From Zoogloea sp041904905 (GTDB lineage: Bacteria > Pseudomonadota > Gammaproteobacteria > Burkholderiales > Rhodocyclaceae): DNA of 64,000 nt. The number at the start of each line of letters is the position of its first letter. Within the stretch, counting starts at the first letter, position 1. The DNA is taken from the NCBI RefSeq assembly GCF_041904905.1, contig NZ_JAYRMI010000004.1, positions 39,857 through 103,856 of the forward strand, in the 5' to 3' direction. The position numbers were made by a program, and so were the translations under genes. The notes beneath the pieces were generated by a model that ran no database searches, had not been told where the DNA came from, and worked only from the letters and a program-made list of their open reading frames with translations. This document shows positions 47,916 to 57,146 of the stretch, in pieces.

Positions 47916-50900
47916 ATGGAGCAGCAACCCAAGGCCGCGCGGCGGCCGCTGAAGTGGGCGCTGTGGGGCGTGGGCGTCATGGCGGTGGTCGGCGTGGCCG
48001 GCTTTTTCGTGGCGCCGCCGCTGGTCAAGTCGATTGCCGAAGAAAAGCTCTCCGAGCAGCTGCACCGCAAGGTGACGATCGAGGGCATCTCGATCAACCC
48101 GTATGCCCTGTCGGCCGAGGTGCGCGGCTTCAGGATGCTGGAGCCGGACGGCAAGGCGACGGCGGCAAGCTTCGCCTCGCTCTACGCCAACGTCGAGGCC
48201 GAATCGCTGCTGCGTGGCGGCATCGTGGTGCAGGCGGTGACGCTGGTCGAGCCGGTGGTGAGCGTGGTGCGGATCGACGCCGCCAACCGCCTCAACTGGT
48301 CCGACGTGATCGACGAGATTCTCAACAAGCCGGACGACGGTTCGAAGAGCCTGTTCTCGGTGCACAACATCCGCATCGAGAAGGGTCGCATCGACATCGA
48401 CGACCGGCCGGTGGGGCAGAAGCATTCGGTGGCCGATCTTGAGCTGGGCGTGCCCTTCGTCTCCAACCTGCCGTCCCAGGTGGAAACCTTCGTCGAGCCG
48501 CTGCTGGCGATGACGGTGAACGGCACGCCCTTCGCCGTGCGCGGCAAGGCGCGGCCGTTCTCGCCCACCCGCGAGTCGGTGGTGGACCTGAAGTTCGACG
48601 GCTTCGAGCTGCCCCGCTATCTGGCCTACGTGCCCATCGACAAGCCTTTCCGGTTGCCGTCCGCCCGGCTGTCGTCCGATCTGCAGCTGTCCTTCGCCCA
48701 GCCCGCCGGCGCGGCGCCGAGCGTGACGGTGAAGGGCGGCGTCGGGCTGGATGCGGTGGAAGTCCAGCACGCCGACGGCCGGCCGGCGATCAAGCTGCCG
48801 TCGGTGAAGATCGGCATCGACAGGCTGGCGCCCCTGGCGGGCGAGCTGGCCCTGGGCACGGTGGCCATCGACAAGCCGGAGTTCGTCGTGGGGCGCGACC
48901 GGGACGGGCGGGTCAGCCTGCTGTCACTCGTCCCGAAGCCCGCCCGGGCCAAGCCGGCCGAGCCCGCGCCTGCGCCGGCCGACAGCAAGCCGGCCAAGCC
49001 GTTTGCCCTGAGCCTCGCCGAGTTCAAGCTGGATGGCGGCCGGCTGAGTTTCACCGACGAGCTGCCCGCCGGCACCTTCACCAAAACGCTGCAGGACATC
49101 CACGTCTCCCTGCGCAAGTTCCAGCTGGCGGGCGGCGAGCCGGCGGCGCTGGATTTCGGCTTTGCGACGCCGGCAGGCGAGAGCCTGGAGCACCAGGGCA
49201 GCGTCGTCCTGTCGCCCCTCAAGGCGGCGGGCAGCCTGACGCTTGCCGGCTTCGATCTGGCCAACCCCAAACCCTATCTCGCGGCGGCCCTGCCGGGCGG
49301 CGAGGTGGTGTCCGGCCGTTTCGACGGGAAGATCGCCTACGACGTGGCGCAGGCGGCGGGCGGCGACCCGAAGGTGAAGCTCAAGGCCGACACCCTGGCC
49401 GTGAAGGACGTGGGTGTGCGCCTGAAGGGCGACAAGGCCCCGCTGGTGAAGCTGGGCCTGCTTGAGTTGCGCGACGCCGACGTGGATCTTGCCGCCCGCA
49501 AGGTGACGGTGGGCGAGTTGAATAGCAAGTCCGCGCGGGTGGCGCTGGTGCGCGACAAGCAGGGCGACCTCAACGCCGCCAAGCTGGCCGGCACCCCGGC
49601 CGCGCCGTCGAAGCCCGCCAGGGCCGCTCCGGCCGCGAAGGGTGGCCCCGACTGGCAGGTGGAGGTGCGGCGGGTGGCGCTGGACGACTGGGGCGTGCGC
49701 GTCGAGGATCGCACCCTCGCGCCGTCCGTCGTGCTCAACGCCGAACCCATGTCCCTGAAGATCGACGGGCTCTCCACCGCGCGGGGCAGCAAGGCGAAGC
49801 TCAACCTGCAGGCGGCCATCAACAAGCGCGGCAAGGTGGGTGTCGGTGGCACGCTGGGCCTCGCGCCGCTGGCGGGCAACCTGGATCTGGATCTGAAGGC
49901 GGTGGATCTGGCGATGCTCCAGCCCTACGTCACCGAGAAGGTGAAGATCGCCATCACCCGCGGCCATCTCACCTCCCGCGGGAAGCTTGCCTTCGAGCTG
50001 CCGCCGGGCGGCGCGGTGAAGGGCGGCTTCAAGGGCAACCTGACGGTGGGCGATTTTGCGTCGGTGGACAAGCTTAACGCCGCCGACTTCCTCAAGTGGC
50101 GCTCGCTTTACTTTGGCGGGATGGACGTGCGCCTGTCGCCGCTGGCGGTGAGCATCGACGACATCGCCCTGACCGACTTCTACACCCGGCTGATCCTCAA
50201 CGCCCAGGGCGGGCTCAACATCCGCGAGATTACCGCCCAGCGGGCCGCCGAGGAGAAAGCGGCGGCCGACGCCGGGAAGGCGTCCGGCGGTGCCGCGGTG
50301 GTCCGCCCGGCGCCCGGCGTGGCGGTGGCCAAGCTTGCGCCGCCGCCGCCGGAGCCGCCGGTGCCGCTGACGATCAAGCGCATCACCCTGCAGGGCGGCA
50401 ACATCGCCTACAGCGACCGCTTCATCAAGCCCAACTACGACGCCAACCTCACCGGCATGGGCGGGAAGCTGGTCAATCTGTCCTCCAACCCGGAGGCCAT
50501 CGCCGAGCTTGACCTGCGCGGCAAGGTGGACGACTCCGCGCCGGTGGAGGTGGTCGGCCGCTTCAACCCCTTCCGGCAGGACAAGGCGCTGGACATCCGG
50601 GCCTCGGTGAAAGATTTCGAGCTCTCCAGCGTCTCCACCTACGCCGGCAAGTACGTGGGCTACGGCATTGAGAAGGGCAAGCTGTCGGCCAATCTCAACT
50701 ACAAGATCGTCGACCGCAAGCTCACCGCCACCAATCAGGTCTTCCTGGATCAGCTGACCTTCGGCGACAAGGTGGACAGCCCCAGCGCCCTCAAGCTGCC
50801 GGTGCTGCTGGCGGTGTCGCTGCTCAAGAACAGCCGCGGCGAGATCGACCTGGACCTGCCCATCGGCGGCTCGCTGGACGACCCCCAGTTCAGCGTCGGG

Positions 50901-51557
50901 GCCATCGTCGTCAAGGTCATCGTCAACCTGATCGCCAAGGCCGTCACCTCGCCCTTCGCGCTGCTGGGGTCGATGTTCGGTGGCAGCGCCGAAGAGCTGG
51001 CGTGGCTGGATTTCGAGCCCGGCTTCGGGCGCCTGCCCGACGGCGCCGACGCCAAGCTGCAGTCCATCGCCAAGGTGATGAAGGACAAGCCGGGCCTCAA
51101 GCTCGACATTGCCGGCCGGGTCGACCCGGTTGCCGATCGGGACGGCCTGCGTCAGGCCATGTTGGTGGCCAAGGTGGAGGCGTTGAAGGTCAAGGACATG
51201 GCGAAGCGGGGCGAGTCGGCCGGCGAGGACGGCCGCGTGCGGGTCGAGCCGGGCGAATACCCGGCGTTGCTGGAACGGGTTTACAAGGACGAGAAGTTCC
51301 CCAAACCCCGCAACATGGTGGGCCTCACCAAGGCGCTGCCGGTCGCCGAGATGGAGAAGCTGATCGTCGCCAACACCACCGTGGCCGACGAGGACGTGCG
51401 CCTGCTCGCCCAGCAGCGCGCCCAGGCGGTCAAGAACTGGCTGGTCGGGCCGGGTCAGGTGCCGGCCGAGCGGGTCTTCGTGCTGGCCGGGCGGGAAGGC
51501 GACGACGGCAAGCAGCCCAAGGCCAGGGTCAGCCGGGCCGACTTCTCGCTGCGCTAG
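47916..51557 (+). CDS. Large DUF748/AsmA-like envelope protein
   Basis: A 1213-aa protein with one N-terminal membrane helix (about residues 14-36, ALWGVGVMAVVGVAGFFVAP) and a long periplasmic body. The DUF748-type opening EKLSEQLHRKVTIEGISINPYALSAEV is clear. Repeated amphipathic beta strands (VSLEFKLDGGRLSF-like) fit the AsmA-like superfamily of elongated lipid-groove proteins implicated in phospholipid transport and outer-membrane integrity. The last ~170 residues (LPDGADAKLQSIAKVMKDKPGLKLDIAGRVDP ... RAQAVKNWL) resemble an OmpA-like peptidoglycan-binding pattern. The ATG at 47916 has AAGGAAG upstream. The exact function is unknown. Confidence 0.85.
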   Translation: MEQQPKAARRPLKWALWGVGVMAVVGVAGFFVAPPLVKSIAEEKLSEQLHRKVTIEGISINPYALSAEVRGFRMLEPDGKATAASFASLYANVEAESLLRGGIVVQAVTLVEPVVSVVRIDAANRLNWSDVIDEILNKPDDGSKSLFSVHNIRIEKGRIDIDDRPVGQKHSVADLELGVPFVSNLPSQVETFVEPLLAMTVNGTPFAVRGKARPFSPTRESVVDLKFDGFELPRYLAYVPIDKPFRLPSARLSSDLQLSFAQPAGAAPSVTVKGGVGLDAVEVQHADGRPAIKLPSVKIGIDRLAPLAGELALGTVAIDKPEFVVGRDRDGRVSLLSLVPKPARAKPAEPAPAPADSKPAKPFALSLAEFKLDGGRLSFTDELPAGTFTKTLQDIHVSLRKFQLAGGEPAALDFGFATPAGESLEHQGSVVLSPLKAAGSLTLAGFDLANPKPYLAAALPGGEVVSGRFDGKIAYDVAQAAGGDPKVKLKADTLAVKDVGVRLKGDKAPLVKLGLLELRDADVDLAARKVTVGELNSKSARVALVRDKQGDLNAAKLAGTPAAPSKPARAAPAAKGGPDWQVEVRRVALDDWGVRVEDRTLAPSVVLNAEPMSLKIDGLSTARGSKAKLNLQAAINKRGKVGVGGTLGLAPLAGNLDLDLKAVDLAMLQPYVTEKVKIAITRGHLTSRGKLAFELPPGGAVKGGFKGNLTVGDFASVDKLNAADFLKWRSLYFGGMDVRLSPLAVSIDDIALTDFYTRLILNAQGGLNIREITAQRAAEEKAAADAGKASGGAAVVRPAPGVAVAKLAPPPPEPPVPLTIKRITLQGGNIAYSDRFIKPNYDANLTGMGGKLVNLSSNPEAIAELDLRGKVDDSAPVEVVGRFNPFRQDKALDIRASVKDFELSSVSTYAGKYVGYGIEKGKLSANLNYKIVDRKLTATNQVFLDQLTFGDKVDSPSALKLPVLLAVSLLKNSRGEIDLDLPIGGSLDDPQFSVGAIVVKVIVNLIAKAVTSPFALLGSMFGGSAEELAWLDFEPGFGRLPDGADAKLQSIAKVMKDKPGLKLDIAGRVDPVADRDGLRQAMLVAKVEALKVKDMAKRGESAGEDGRVRVEPGEYPALLERVYKDEKFPKPRNMVGLTKALPVAEMEKLIVANTTVADEDVRLLAQQRAQAVKNWLVGPGQVPAERVFVLAGREGDDGKQPKARVSRADFSLR

Positions 51558-51561
51558 GCCG

Positions 51562-51870
51562 GTGTCCGCCCCCGTGCGCCCGACAAGGCTCGACCCCGCC
51601 CGCCAGGCCGAACTGCTCGCCAGCCTCGATGGCTGGCAGCGTGTGGCGGGCCGCGAGGCCATCGCCCGCAGCTATCGTTTTGCCGACTTCAACGCAGCCT
51701 TTGGCTGGATGACGCATGTCGCCCTGATGGCCGAACGACTCGACCACCACCCCGAGTGGCGCAACGTGTACAACCGGGTCGACGTCGTGCTCACCACCCA
51801 CGACGCGGGCGGGCTCACCGAGCTGGATTTCCAGCTCGCCGCCTTCATGGATCGGGCGGCCGGCACCTGA
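51562..51870 (+). CDS. phhB: 4a-hydroxytetrahydrobiopterin dehydratase (pterin carbinolamine dehydratase)
   Basis: A 102-aa enzyme that dehydrates 4a-hydroxytetrahydropterin, classically recycling the cofactor of phenylalanine hydroxylase. The signature HHPEWRNVYNRVDVVLTTHDAGG carries the active-site histidines. LLASLDGWQRV and RSYRFADFNAAFGWMTHVAL complete the fold. GTG start at 51562, four bases after the DUF748 gene stop. No phhA is in the window; in bacteria without it the protein may serve molybdopterin or general pterin metabolism. Confidence 0.93.
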   Translation: MSAPVRPTRLDPARQAELLASLDGWQRVAGREAIARSYRFADFNAAFGWMTHVALMAERLDHHPEWRNVYNRVDVVLTTHDAGGLTELDFQLAAFMDRAAGT

Positions 51871-51959
51871 GTTTTGCCGCATTGCGGAATGCTTGTCGTC
51901 GCCGAGGGTGATACCCTCTGTAGCAAAAATCGACAGCGCCCGGCGGGAGAGGACAGCGG

Positions 51960-52895
51960 ATGCACCTGACGTTTGCCTGGAGTACGACCTTGCGTCGCGT
52001 ACGCGACCGGAGCGCCTTCGTGCCGGAGGGCTGTGGCGCGGCGGGGAGCCGTGGCGGCTGGAAGCGTTTCCCCTTCGGTGACCGCGTCTATCGCTACGGC
52101 GGCGATGCGCTGGCAAGCAACTGGGCGCGCCTGCATGCCGGTGACGCCGAGCCTTACCCCGACATCGCCACCCTGGGCCGGCTGGTCCATGCCAACCCGG
52201 CGCTGGGCGCGCGGGTGCCGGATCTGGCCGCCGCCGCGCGGGATGTGGCCGATGCCTGGCGGGCCTACCACGCGGGAGATTTTGCCGAGGCGGTGGATCG
52301 CGGTCAGGCCGCGGGCGCGGTGGGAACCGTCGTTGCGGCCCGCGCTGCCGTGGTCTACGCCACCCACCTGGAAGAAGACGAGATGCGCCGCGCGGCCATT
52401 CTGCGGGACACCGTCGATGCCTGTTCGGCGCTGGTCGAGCTGGCGCCCGGCTGGGCCAACGCGTGGTTCGTGAATGGCCTCGCCATCGGCCGCTACTGCC
52501 AGCATGTCCCGCTGGTGCGCAGCCTCGCCCGGGGGCTGGGCGGCAAGTCGCGGGAATCCCTGCAGCGGGCCCTGCAGCTTGAGCCCGGTCACGCCGACGC
52601 CCACGCCGGCCTGGGTATCTACGCCACCGAAGTCATCGACAAGGTGGGCGCGATGGTGGCGGCGCTCACCTACGGCGTGAAGAAGGAGACCGCCATCGAG
52701 CACTTCGAGGCGGCCCGGGCCCTCAATCCCCGCTCGCCCACCACCCTGGTGGAGTACGCCCGCGCGCTGCTGCAGGCGGGTGGCGCAGCCAACCTGGGGC
52801 GGGCCCACGCGCTGTACGCCGAGGCCGTCGCCTGCCAGCCCCTCGACGCCCAGGCCCGGCTGGATGTGGAGTGGGCGCGGACGGAGCTGGGGTAG
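51960..52895 (+). CDS. TPR-like helical protein of unknown function
   Basis: A 311-aa soluble, Ala-rich helical protein. Segments such as AWRAYHAGDFAEAVDRGQAAG, SLQRALQLEPGHADAHAGLG and HFEAARALNPRSPTTLVEYA have the spacing and residue pattern of tetratricopeptide repeats, which suggests a protein-binding scaffold. The N-terminal ~90 residues are not recognised. The ATG has GAGAGGA upstream. It lies between phhB and the convergent smpB with no obvious partner. Confidence 0.8.
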   Translation: MHLTFAWSTTLRRVRDRSAFVPEGCGAAGSRGGWKRFPFGDRVYRYGGDALASNWARLHAGDAEPYPDIATLGRLVHANPALGARVPDLAAAARDVADAWRAYHAGDFAEAVDRGQAAGAVGTVVAARAAVVYATHLEEDEMRRAAILRDTVDACSALVELAPGWANAWFVNGLAIGRYCQHVPLVRSLARGLGGKSRESLQRALQLEPGHADAHAGLGIYATEVIDKVGAMVAALTYGVKKETAIEHFEAARALNPRSPTTLVEYARALLQAGGAANLGRAHALYAEAVACQPLDAQARLDVEWARTELG

Positions 52896-52919
52896 CCCCG
52901 CCAGCGGGCCCGCGCCGGC

Positions 52920-53366
52920 TCAGGCCTTGGCGCGGATCAGCCGCGCCTTCTCCCGTTCCCAGTCGCGCTCCTTCTCGGATTCGCGCTTGTCGAACTGCTT
53001 CTTGCCCTTGGCGAGGCCCACGCTCACCTTCACGCGGCCCTTGCTGTAGTGCAGGTCGAGGGGCACCAGCGCGTAGCCGGCCCGCTCCACCTTGCCGATC
53101 AGCTTGGCGATCTCTTCGGCGTGCAGCAGCAGCTTGCGGGTGCGGGTGGGGTCGGGGTGGATGTGGGTGGAGGCCGATTCGAGCGGCGTGATGTGCATCC
53201 CCACGATGAAGATCTCCGCCCCGCGGATCACCACGTAGCTCTCCTTGATGTTCGCGCGACCGGCGCGGATGCCCTTCACCTCCCAGCCTTCCAGCACGAG
53301 GCCGGCTTCGTATTTGTCCTCGATGAAGTAGTCGTGGAAAGCCTTGCGGTTGTCGATGATGCTCAT
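52920..53366 (-). CDS. smpB: SsrA-binding protein
   Basis: This protein binds tmRNA and is required for trans-translation rescue of stalled ribosomes. At 148 aa it has the normal length. The core IDNRKAFHDYFIEDKYEAGLVL, WEVKGIRAGRANIKESYV and the basic C-terminal tail LAKGKKQFDKRESEKERDW are diagnostic. It is divergent from ratA, a conserved arrangement in proteobacteria. The ssrA gene itself was not found in the window. Confidence 0.97.
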   Translation of the reverse strand: MSIIDNRKAFHDYFIEDKYEAGLVLEGWEVKGIRAGRANIKESYVVIRGAEIFIVGMHITPLESASTHIHPDPTRTRKLLLHAEEIAKLIGKVERAGYALVPLDLHYSKGRVKVSVGLAKGKKQFDKRESEKERDWEREKARLIRAKA

Positions 53367-53393
53367 GGCGATGGGCTCGTGGATGGCGCCGCC

Positions 53394-53434
53394 TTGGCGC
53401 GGGCCGGGTGGGGCGCGTAAAATCGCGTATTTTA
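53394..53434. promoter_or_regulatory. Symmetrical divergent promoter region of smpB and ratA
   Basis: TAAAAT (53418-53423), five bases, then ATTTTA (53429-53434) forms a perfect palindrome that supplies a -10 element to each strand. For ratA, TTGGCG (53394-53399) is a fair -35 with an 18-base spacer. A -35 for smpB is less clear. The two polymerase sites would overlap and compete. Confidence 0.5.
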
Positions 53435-53461
53435 ACAGGTCGCATCCCCGCTCGCTCCCCG

Positions 53462-53899
53462 ATGGCTGCCGTCAAGAAAATTGTCCTGATCGAGTTCACG
53501 CCGGCCCAGATGTTCGATCTGGTGGACCGCTGCGAGGATTACCCCAAGTTCCTGCCCTGGTGCGGCGGCAGCGAAGTGCACGGCCGGGACGAGAAAACCA
53601 CCCGGGCCACCCTGCACATCAACTACCACGGCATCAAGTCGCACTTCAGCACCGAAAACGAGAAGCGTTACCCCTCGCACATGCTGATCCGCCTGACCGA
53701 CGGGCCCTTCACCCATCTCGACGGCTCGTGGGATTTCACCCCCCTGGGCGACGCCGCCTGCAAGGTCGAGTTCAACCTGCGCTACGAATTCTCCAGCCGC
53801 CTCATCGAGAAGGCCGTGGGGCCGGTGTTCAACCACATCGCCAACACCTTCGTCGATTCCTTCGTGAAGCGTGCGGCACAAATCTATGGACGGAACTGA
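53462..53899 (+). CDS. ratA: RatA-family START/Coq10-like protein
   Basis: A 145-aa protein of the polyketide cyclase/Coq10-type START fold. KIVLIEFTPAQMFDLVDRCEDYPKFLPWC and the C-terminal NHIANTFVDSFVKRAAQIYG are diagnostic. RatA was first described as a toxin blocking 70S assembly in E. coli, but the family also includes ubiquinone-binding homologues; both roles are possible. The ATG at 53462 is chosen by homology. rnfH follows two bases after its stop, giving the conserved ratA-ratB(rnfH) pair. Confidence 0.9.
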   Translation: MAAVKKIVLIEFTPAQMFDLVDRCEDYPKFLPWCGGSEVHGRDEKTTRATLHINYHGIKSHFSTENEKRYPSHMLIRLTDGPFTHLDGSWDFTPLGDAACKVEFNLRYEFSSRLIEKAVGPVFNHIANTFVDSFVKRAAQIYGRN

Positions 53900-53901
53900 C
53901 C

Positions 53902-54243
53902 ATGTCCGCTGACCCCCGCCCGGATTCCATCAACGTCATCGTCTGCTATGCGCTGCGCGACCGGCAGGAGCTGGTCCGGCTCAAGCTGCCGGCCGGGGCC
54001 ACGGTGCAGCAGGCCATCGACGCGTCCGGGCTGCTCCAGAAGCACCCGGAGATCGACATCGCCAAGACCAACAAGCTAGGCGTCTTTGCCAAGCTGGTGA
54101 AGGCCGACACCGTGCTGCGCGACCGGGACCGGATCGAGATCTACCGCCCGCTCATCGCCGACCCGAAGGAGGTGCGCCGCAAGCGGGCCGAAGAGGGGAA
54201 GGTCATGAAGAAGGGCGGCGGCCCCGCCGAAGAGGCCGCCTGA
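53902..54243 (+). CDS. rnfH: RnfH-family (RatB) ubiquitin-like protein
   Basis: A 113-aa protein with a beta-grasp ubiquitin-like fold. VIVCYALRDRQELVRLKLPAGATVQQAI, the NKLGVFAKLVKADTVLRDRDRIEIYRPL block and a basic tail (RRKRAEEG) define the UPF0125/RnfH family. Its molecular role is not settled, and no rnf cluster is present here. It is tightly linked to ratA. Confidence 0.92.
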   Translation: MSADPRPDSINVIVCYALRDRQELVRLKLPAGATVQQAIDASGLLQKHPEIDIAKTNKLGVFAKLVKADTVLRDRDRIEIYRPLIADPKEVRRKRAEEGKVMKKGGGPAEEAA

Positions 54244-54256
54244 GGGCTCCCGCCGC

Positions 54257-54742
54257 TCAGCGGCAGAGCTTCTCCACCGCGCGGCGGGTGCGTTCGATGG
54301 CGGCCGCGCGCTCGTCGTCGTCGAGGAACACCCGCTCGCCGTTCTCGTTGAGGCGGTGCATCCGCTGGCCGTTCTCGAGCGCGGTGAGCTGGGCGCGGTT
54401 CTCGGTGCATTCGCGCTGACGGGCTTCCTCGTTGGCCTGGGTCTTGCGGGCCTTTTCCTCGGCCTCGGCCGCTTCGGCACGGCGCTTGCGGAAGGCGAGT
54501 TCCTTCTCGGCGTAGGTTTGCGGGCTGGCTGCCGGTGCGGCGGCGCCTTCGCCCTCGGCTGGCCGGGCGGCGGGTTTGGCCGGCGCGATGGGCCCCTGCC
54601 GCACCGCCCGAACCTTGGCATCCGGCGGCGGCATGTCGGAATAGTGCACCTGCCCGCTGGCGTCTTTCCAGCTGTAAATATCCTGTCCGAAGGCGGCCGG
54701 GCCGGCGCACAGCAGCAGAACAAGGAACAATTTGCGGAACAT
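54257..54742 (-). CDS. DUF4124-domain exported protein
   Basis: A 161-aa exported protein. A signal peptide (KLFLVLLLCAGPAAFGQ) is followed by the DUF4124 motif DIYSWKDASGQVHYSDMPPP. A long charged Ala/Glu/Lys-rich helical region, probably coiled coil (KELAFRKRRAEAAEAEEKAR), follows, and the protein ends with Cys-containing helices. Two cysteines near the end (CTEN, KLCR) could form a disulfide. The function of the family is unknown. It is divergent from guaB. Confidence 0.88.
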   Translation of the reverse strand: MFRKLFLVLLLCAGPAAFGQDIYSWKDASGQVHYSDMPPPDAKVRAVRQGPIAPAKPAARPAEGEGAAAPAASPQTYAEKELAFRKRRAEAAEAEEKARKTQANEEARQRECTENRAQLTALENGQRMHRLNENGERVFLDDDERAAAIERTRRAVEKLCR

Positions 54743-54767
54743 CGGAAACTCCAGTCAGACAAAGCTT

Positions 54768-54796
54768 TTGCCGCGAAGCGGCGAGCTACGTATAAT
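54768..54796 (+). promoter_or_regulatory. Sigma-70 promoter of guaB
   Basis: TTGCCG (54768-54773), a 17-base spacer and a perfect TATAAT (54791-54796), placing initiation near 54803, about 20 bases before the guaB ATG. This is the clearest sigma-70-type promoter in the window. Confidence 0.75.
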
Positions 54797-54823
54797 ACGG
54801 ATTTGATTCAAGGGATTAAAGCC

Positions 54824-56284
54824 ATGCGAGTGATTCAGAAGGCGCTGACGTTCGATGACGTCCTTCTCATCCCGGCCCATTCCAGCGTTCTCCCGCGCGA
54901 CGTCAGCCTCCAGACGAAACTCACGCGCAACATTACCCTGAACATCCCGCTGGTGTCCGCTGCCATGGACACCGTCACCGAAGCGCGTCTTGCCATTGCC
55001 CTCGCCCAGGAAGGCGGGATCGGTATCGTTCACAAGAACCTTACCGCCCAGCAGCAGGCCGCCGAAGTGGCCAAGGTAAAGCGCTTCGAATCGGGCATCC
55101 TCAAGGATCCGATCACCATTCCGCCGACCATGACGGTCCGCGAGGTGCTCACCCTGACCCGCAGCCACAAGATCTCCGGCCTGCCGGTGGTCGAGAACGG
55201 CAAGGTCATCGGCATCGTCACCAACCGCGACACCCGCTTCGAGACCAATCTCGACCAGCCCGTGTCCGCCATCATGACGCCCCAGGCCCGCCTGGTCACC
55301 GTGATGGAAGGCACCAGCCTCGACGACGCCCGCGCCCTGATGCACAAGCACCGCCTCGAGCGCGTGCTGGTCCTGAATGACGCTGGCGAGCTGGCCGGTC
55401 TCATCACCGTCAAGGACATGATGAAGTCCACCGAGCACCCCCTTGCCGCCAAGGACAGCCTTGGCCGCCTGCGGGTGGGCGCCGCCATCGGCGTCGGTGC
55501 CGGCACCGAAGAGCGTGCCGCGCTGCTGGCCGAGGCAGGCGTGGATGTGATCGTCGTCGATACCGCCCACGGCCACTCCCAGGGTGTGCTGGATCGCGTC
55601 AACTGGGTCAAGAAGAACTTCCCGCAGGTCGAGGTCATCGGCGGCAACATCGCCACCGCCGCCGCTGCGCTGGCGCTGGTCGATGCCGGCGCCGACGGCG
55701 TGAAGGTCGGCATCGGCCCTGGCTCCATCTGCACCACCCGTATCGTCGCCGGCGTCGGCGTGCCGCAGATCACCGCGGTGGATAACGTCGCCACCGCGCT
55801 GGCGGGTTCCGGCGTGCCGCTGATCGCCGACGGGGGCATCCGCTACTCCGGCGACATCTCCAAGGCCATCGCCGCCGGTGCCAACGTGGTGATGCTGGGC
55901 GGGCTGTTTGCCGGCACCGAAGAGGCGCCGGGCGAGACCGTGCTGTTCCAGGGCCGCTCTTACAAGTCCTATCGGGGCATGGGTTCGCTGGGTGCGATGC
56001 AGCAGGGCGCCGCCGACCGCTACTTCCAGGACAACGAAGGCAACGTCGACAAGCTGGTGCCGGAAGGCATCGAAGGCCGCGTGCCCTACAAGGGCGCGGT
56101 CACCGCGGTGATTCACCAGCTGATGGGCGGCCTGCGGGCGTCCATGGGCTACGTGGGCTGCGCCACCATCGACGAGATGCGCACCCGCGCCGAGTTCGTC
56201 GAGATCACCTCGGCCGGCATCCGCGAATCCCACGTTCACGACGTGCAGATCACCAAGGAAGCGCCGAACTACCACGTGGATTGA
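54824..56284 (+). CDS. guaB: IMP dehydrogenase
   Basis: This enzyme oxidises IMP to XMP with NAD+, the committed step of GMP synthesis. At 486 aa it is the full-length form. The N-terminal LTFDDVLLIPAHSSVLPRDV, two CBS domains (about residues 95-205), GVKVGIGPGSICTTRI with the catalytic Cys303 and the flap SYRGMGSLGAM are present. The ATG at 54824 follows a clear promoter. guaA is not in the window: instead an ABC ATPase gene follows after a terminator. Confidence 0.97.
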   Translation: MRVIQKALTFDDVLLIPAHSSVLPRDVSLQTKLTRNITLNIPLVSAAMDTVTEARLAIALAQEGGIGIVHKNLTAQQQAAEVAKVKRFESGILKDPITIPPTMTVREVLTLTRSHKISGLPVVENGKVIGIVTNRDTRFETNLDQPVSAIMTPQARLVTVMEGTSLDDARALMHKHRLERVLVLNDAGELAGLITVKDMMKSTEHPLAAKDSLGRLRVGAAIGVGAGTEERAALLAEAGVDVIVVDTAHGHSQGVLDRVNWVKKNFPQVEVIGGNIATAAAALALVDAGADGVKVGIGPGSICTTRIVAGVGVPQITAVDNVATALAGSGVPLIADGGIRYSGDISKAIAAGANVVMLGGLFAGTEEAPGETVLFQGRSYKSYRGMGSLGAMQQGAADRYFQDNEGNVDKLVPEGIEGRVPYKGAVTAVIHQLMGGLRASMGYVGCATIDEMRTRAEFVEITSAGIRESHVHDVQITKEAPNYHVD

Positions 56285-56308
56285 TCGCCACCGCGGTCGG
56301 CCCAGCGC

Positions 56309-56334
56309 GAAGGCAGCCGGAAGGCTGCCTTCTT
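56309..56334 (+). terminator. Stem-loop terminator after guaB
   Basis: GAAGGCAGCC (56309-56318), loop GGAA, and GGCTGCCTTC (56323-56332) followed by TT. The stem is perfect; the T-run is short. Confidence 0.7.
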
Positions 56335-56412
56335 GCGTTCACGGCGTCGCACCGGCGGAGGGATAATCGTCTTCCGGCTGAACCTCCCGGCGCCCGCGCA
56401 CTCCATCTCAGC

Positions 56413-57135
56413 ATGCTCAATCGAACCCGCACAGAAACGTCCTCTGCCGCCAGCCTGCTCGAGCCGGTGGTGGCGGTCAGCCACCTGTCCCGCGTCGTCC
56501 CGTCCGAGAGCGGGGCGCCGCTCACGATTCTCGACGACGTCTCCTTCCACATCGCGGCCGGCGAGGCCGTGGCCATCGTGGGCGCCTCCGGCTCGGGCAA
56601 ATCCACGCTGCTGGGGCTGCTGGCCGGGCTGGATTCGCCCAGTGGCGGCAGCGTGCGCATCCGCGGTCAGGATCTGTTTTCCCTCGACGAGGACGGTCGG
56701 GCGGCTTTGCGCGGGGCCTGCGTGGGCTTCGTGTTCCAGTCCTTTCAGCTTCTGCCGGCGCTCACCGCGCTTGAAAACGTGATGCTGCCGCTGGAGCTCG
56801 CCGGCCGCCGCGACGCGCGCCAGGAGGCCGAGGCCTGGCTCGGTCGGGTCGGGCTGTCGGGGCGGCTCCGGCATTATCCGCGCCAGCTTTCGGGGGGCGA
56901 GCAGCAGCGGGTGGCGGTGGCCCGGGCCTTTGCGCCGCGGCCGGCGCTGGTGCTGGCCGACGAGCCCACCGGCAACCTCGACGTGGCCACCGGCGAGGCG
57001 GTCATCGAGCTGATGTTCTCCCTCAACGCCGAATCCGGCACCACCCTGGTGCTGGTGACCCACGACAACGCGCTCGCGGCCCGCTGCGGCCGCATCCTGC
57101 GCTTGGCGGCGGGGCGCCTCGACCTCGCCGCTTAG
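56413..57135 (+). CDS. LolD/YbbA-type ABC transporter ATPase without adjacent permease
   Basis: A 240-aa ATP-binding subunit of the MacB/LolD/YbbA group. Walker A is GASGSGKSTLLGLLAGLD, the signature is LSGGEQQRVAVARAF, and Walker B is ALVLADEPTGNLD. Such ATPases usually pair with FtsX-like permeases that act mechanically on envelope substrates, but no permease lies next to it; the next gene is hpnE on the other strand. A second member of the same group, with its permease, begins at 62029. The ATG at 56413 is chosen because the longer frame reaches back over the guaB terminator. Confidence 0.9.
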   Translation: MLNRTRTETSSAASLLEPVVAVSHLSRVVPSESGAPLTILDDVSFHIAAGEAVAIVGASGSGKSTLLGLLAGLDSPSGGSVRIRGQDLFSLDEDGRAALRGACVGFVFQSFQLLPALTALENVMLPLELAGRRDARQEAEAWLGRVGLSGRLRHYPRQLSGGEQQRVAVARAFAPRPALVLADEPTGNLDVATGEAVIELMFSLNAESGTTLVLVTHDNALAARCGRILRLAAGRLDLAA

Positions 57136-57146
57136 ACCCGCCGCCG

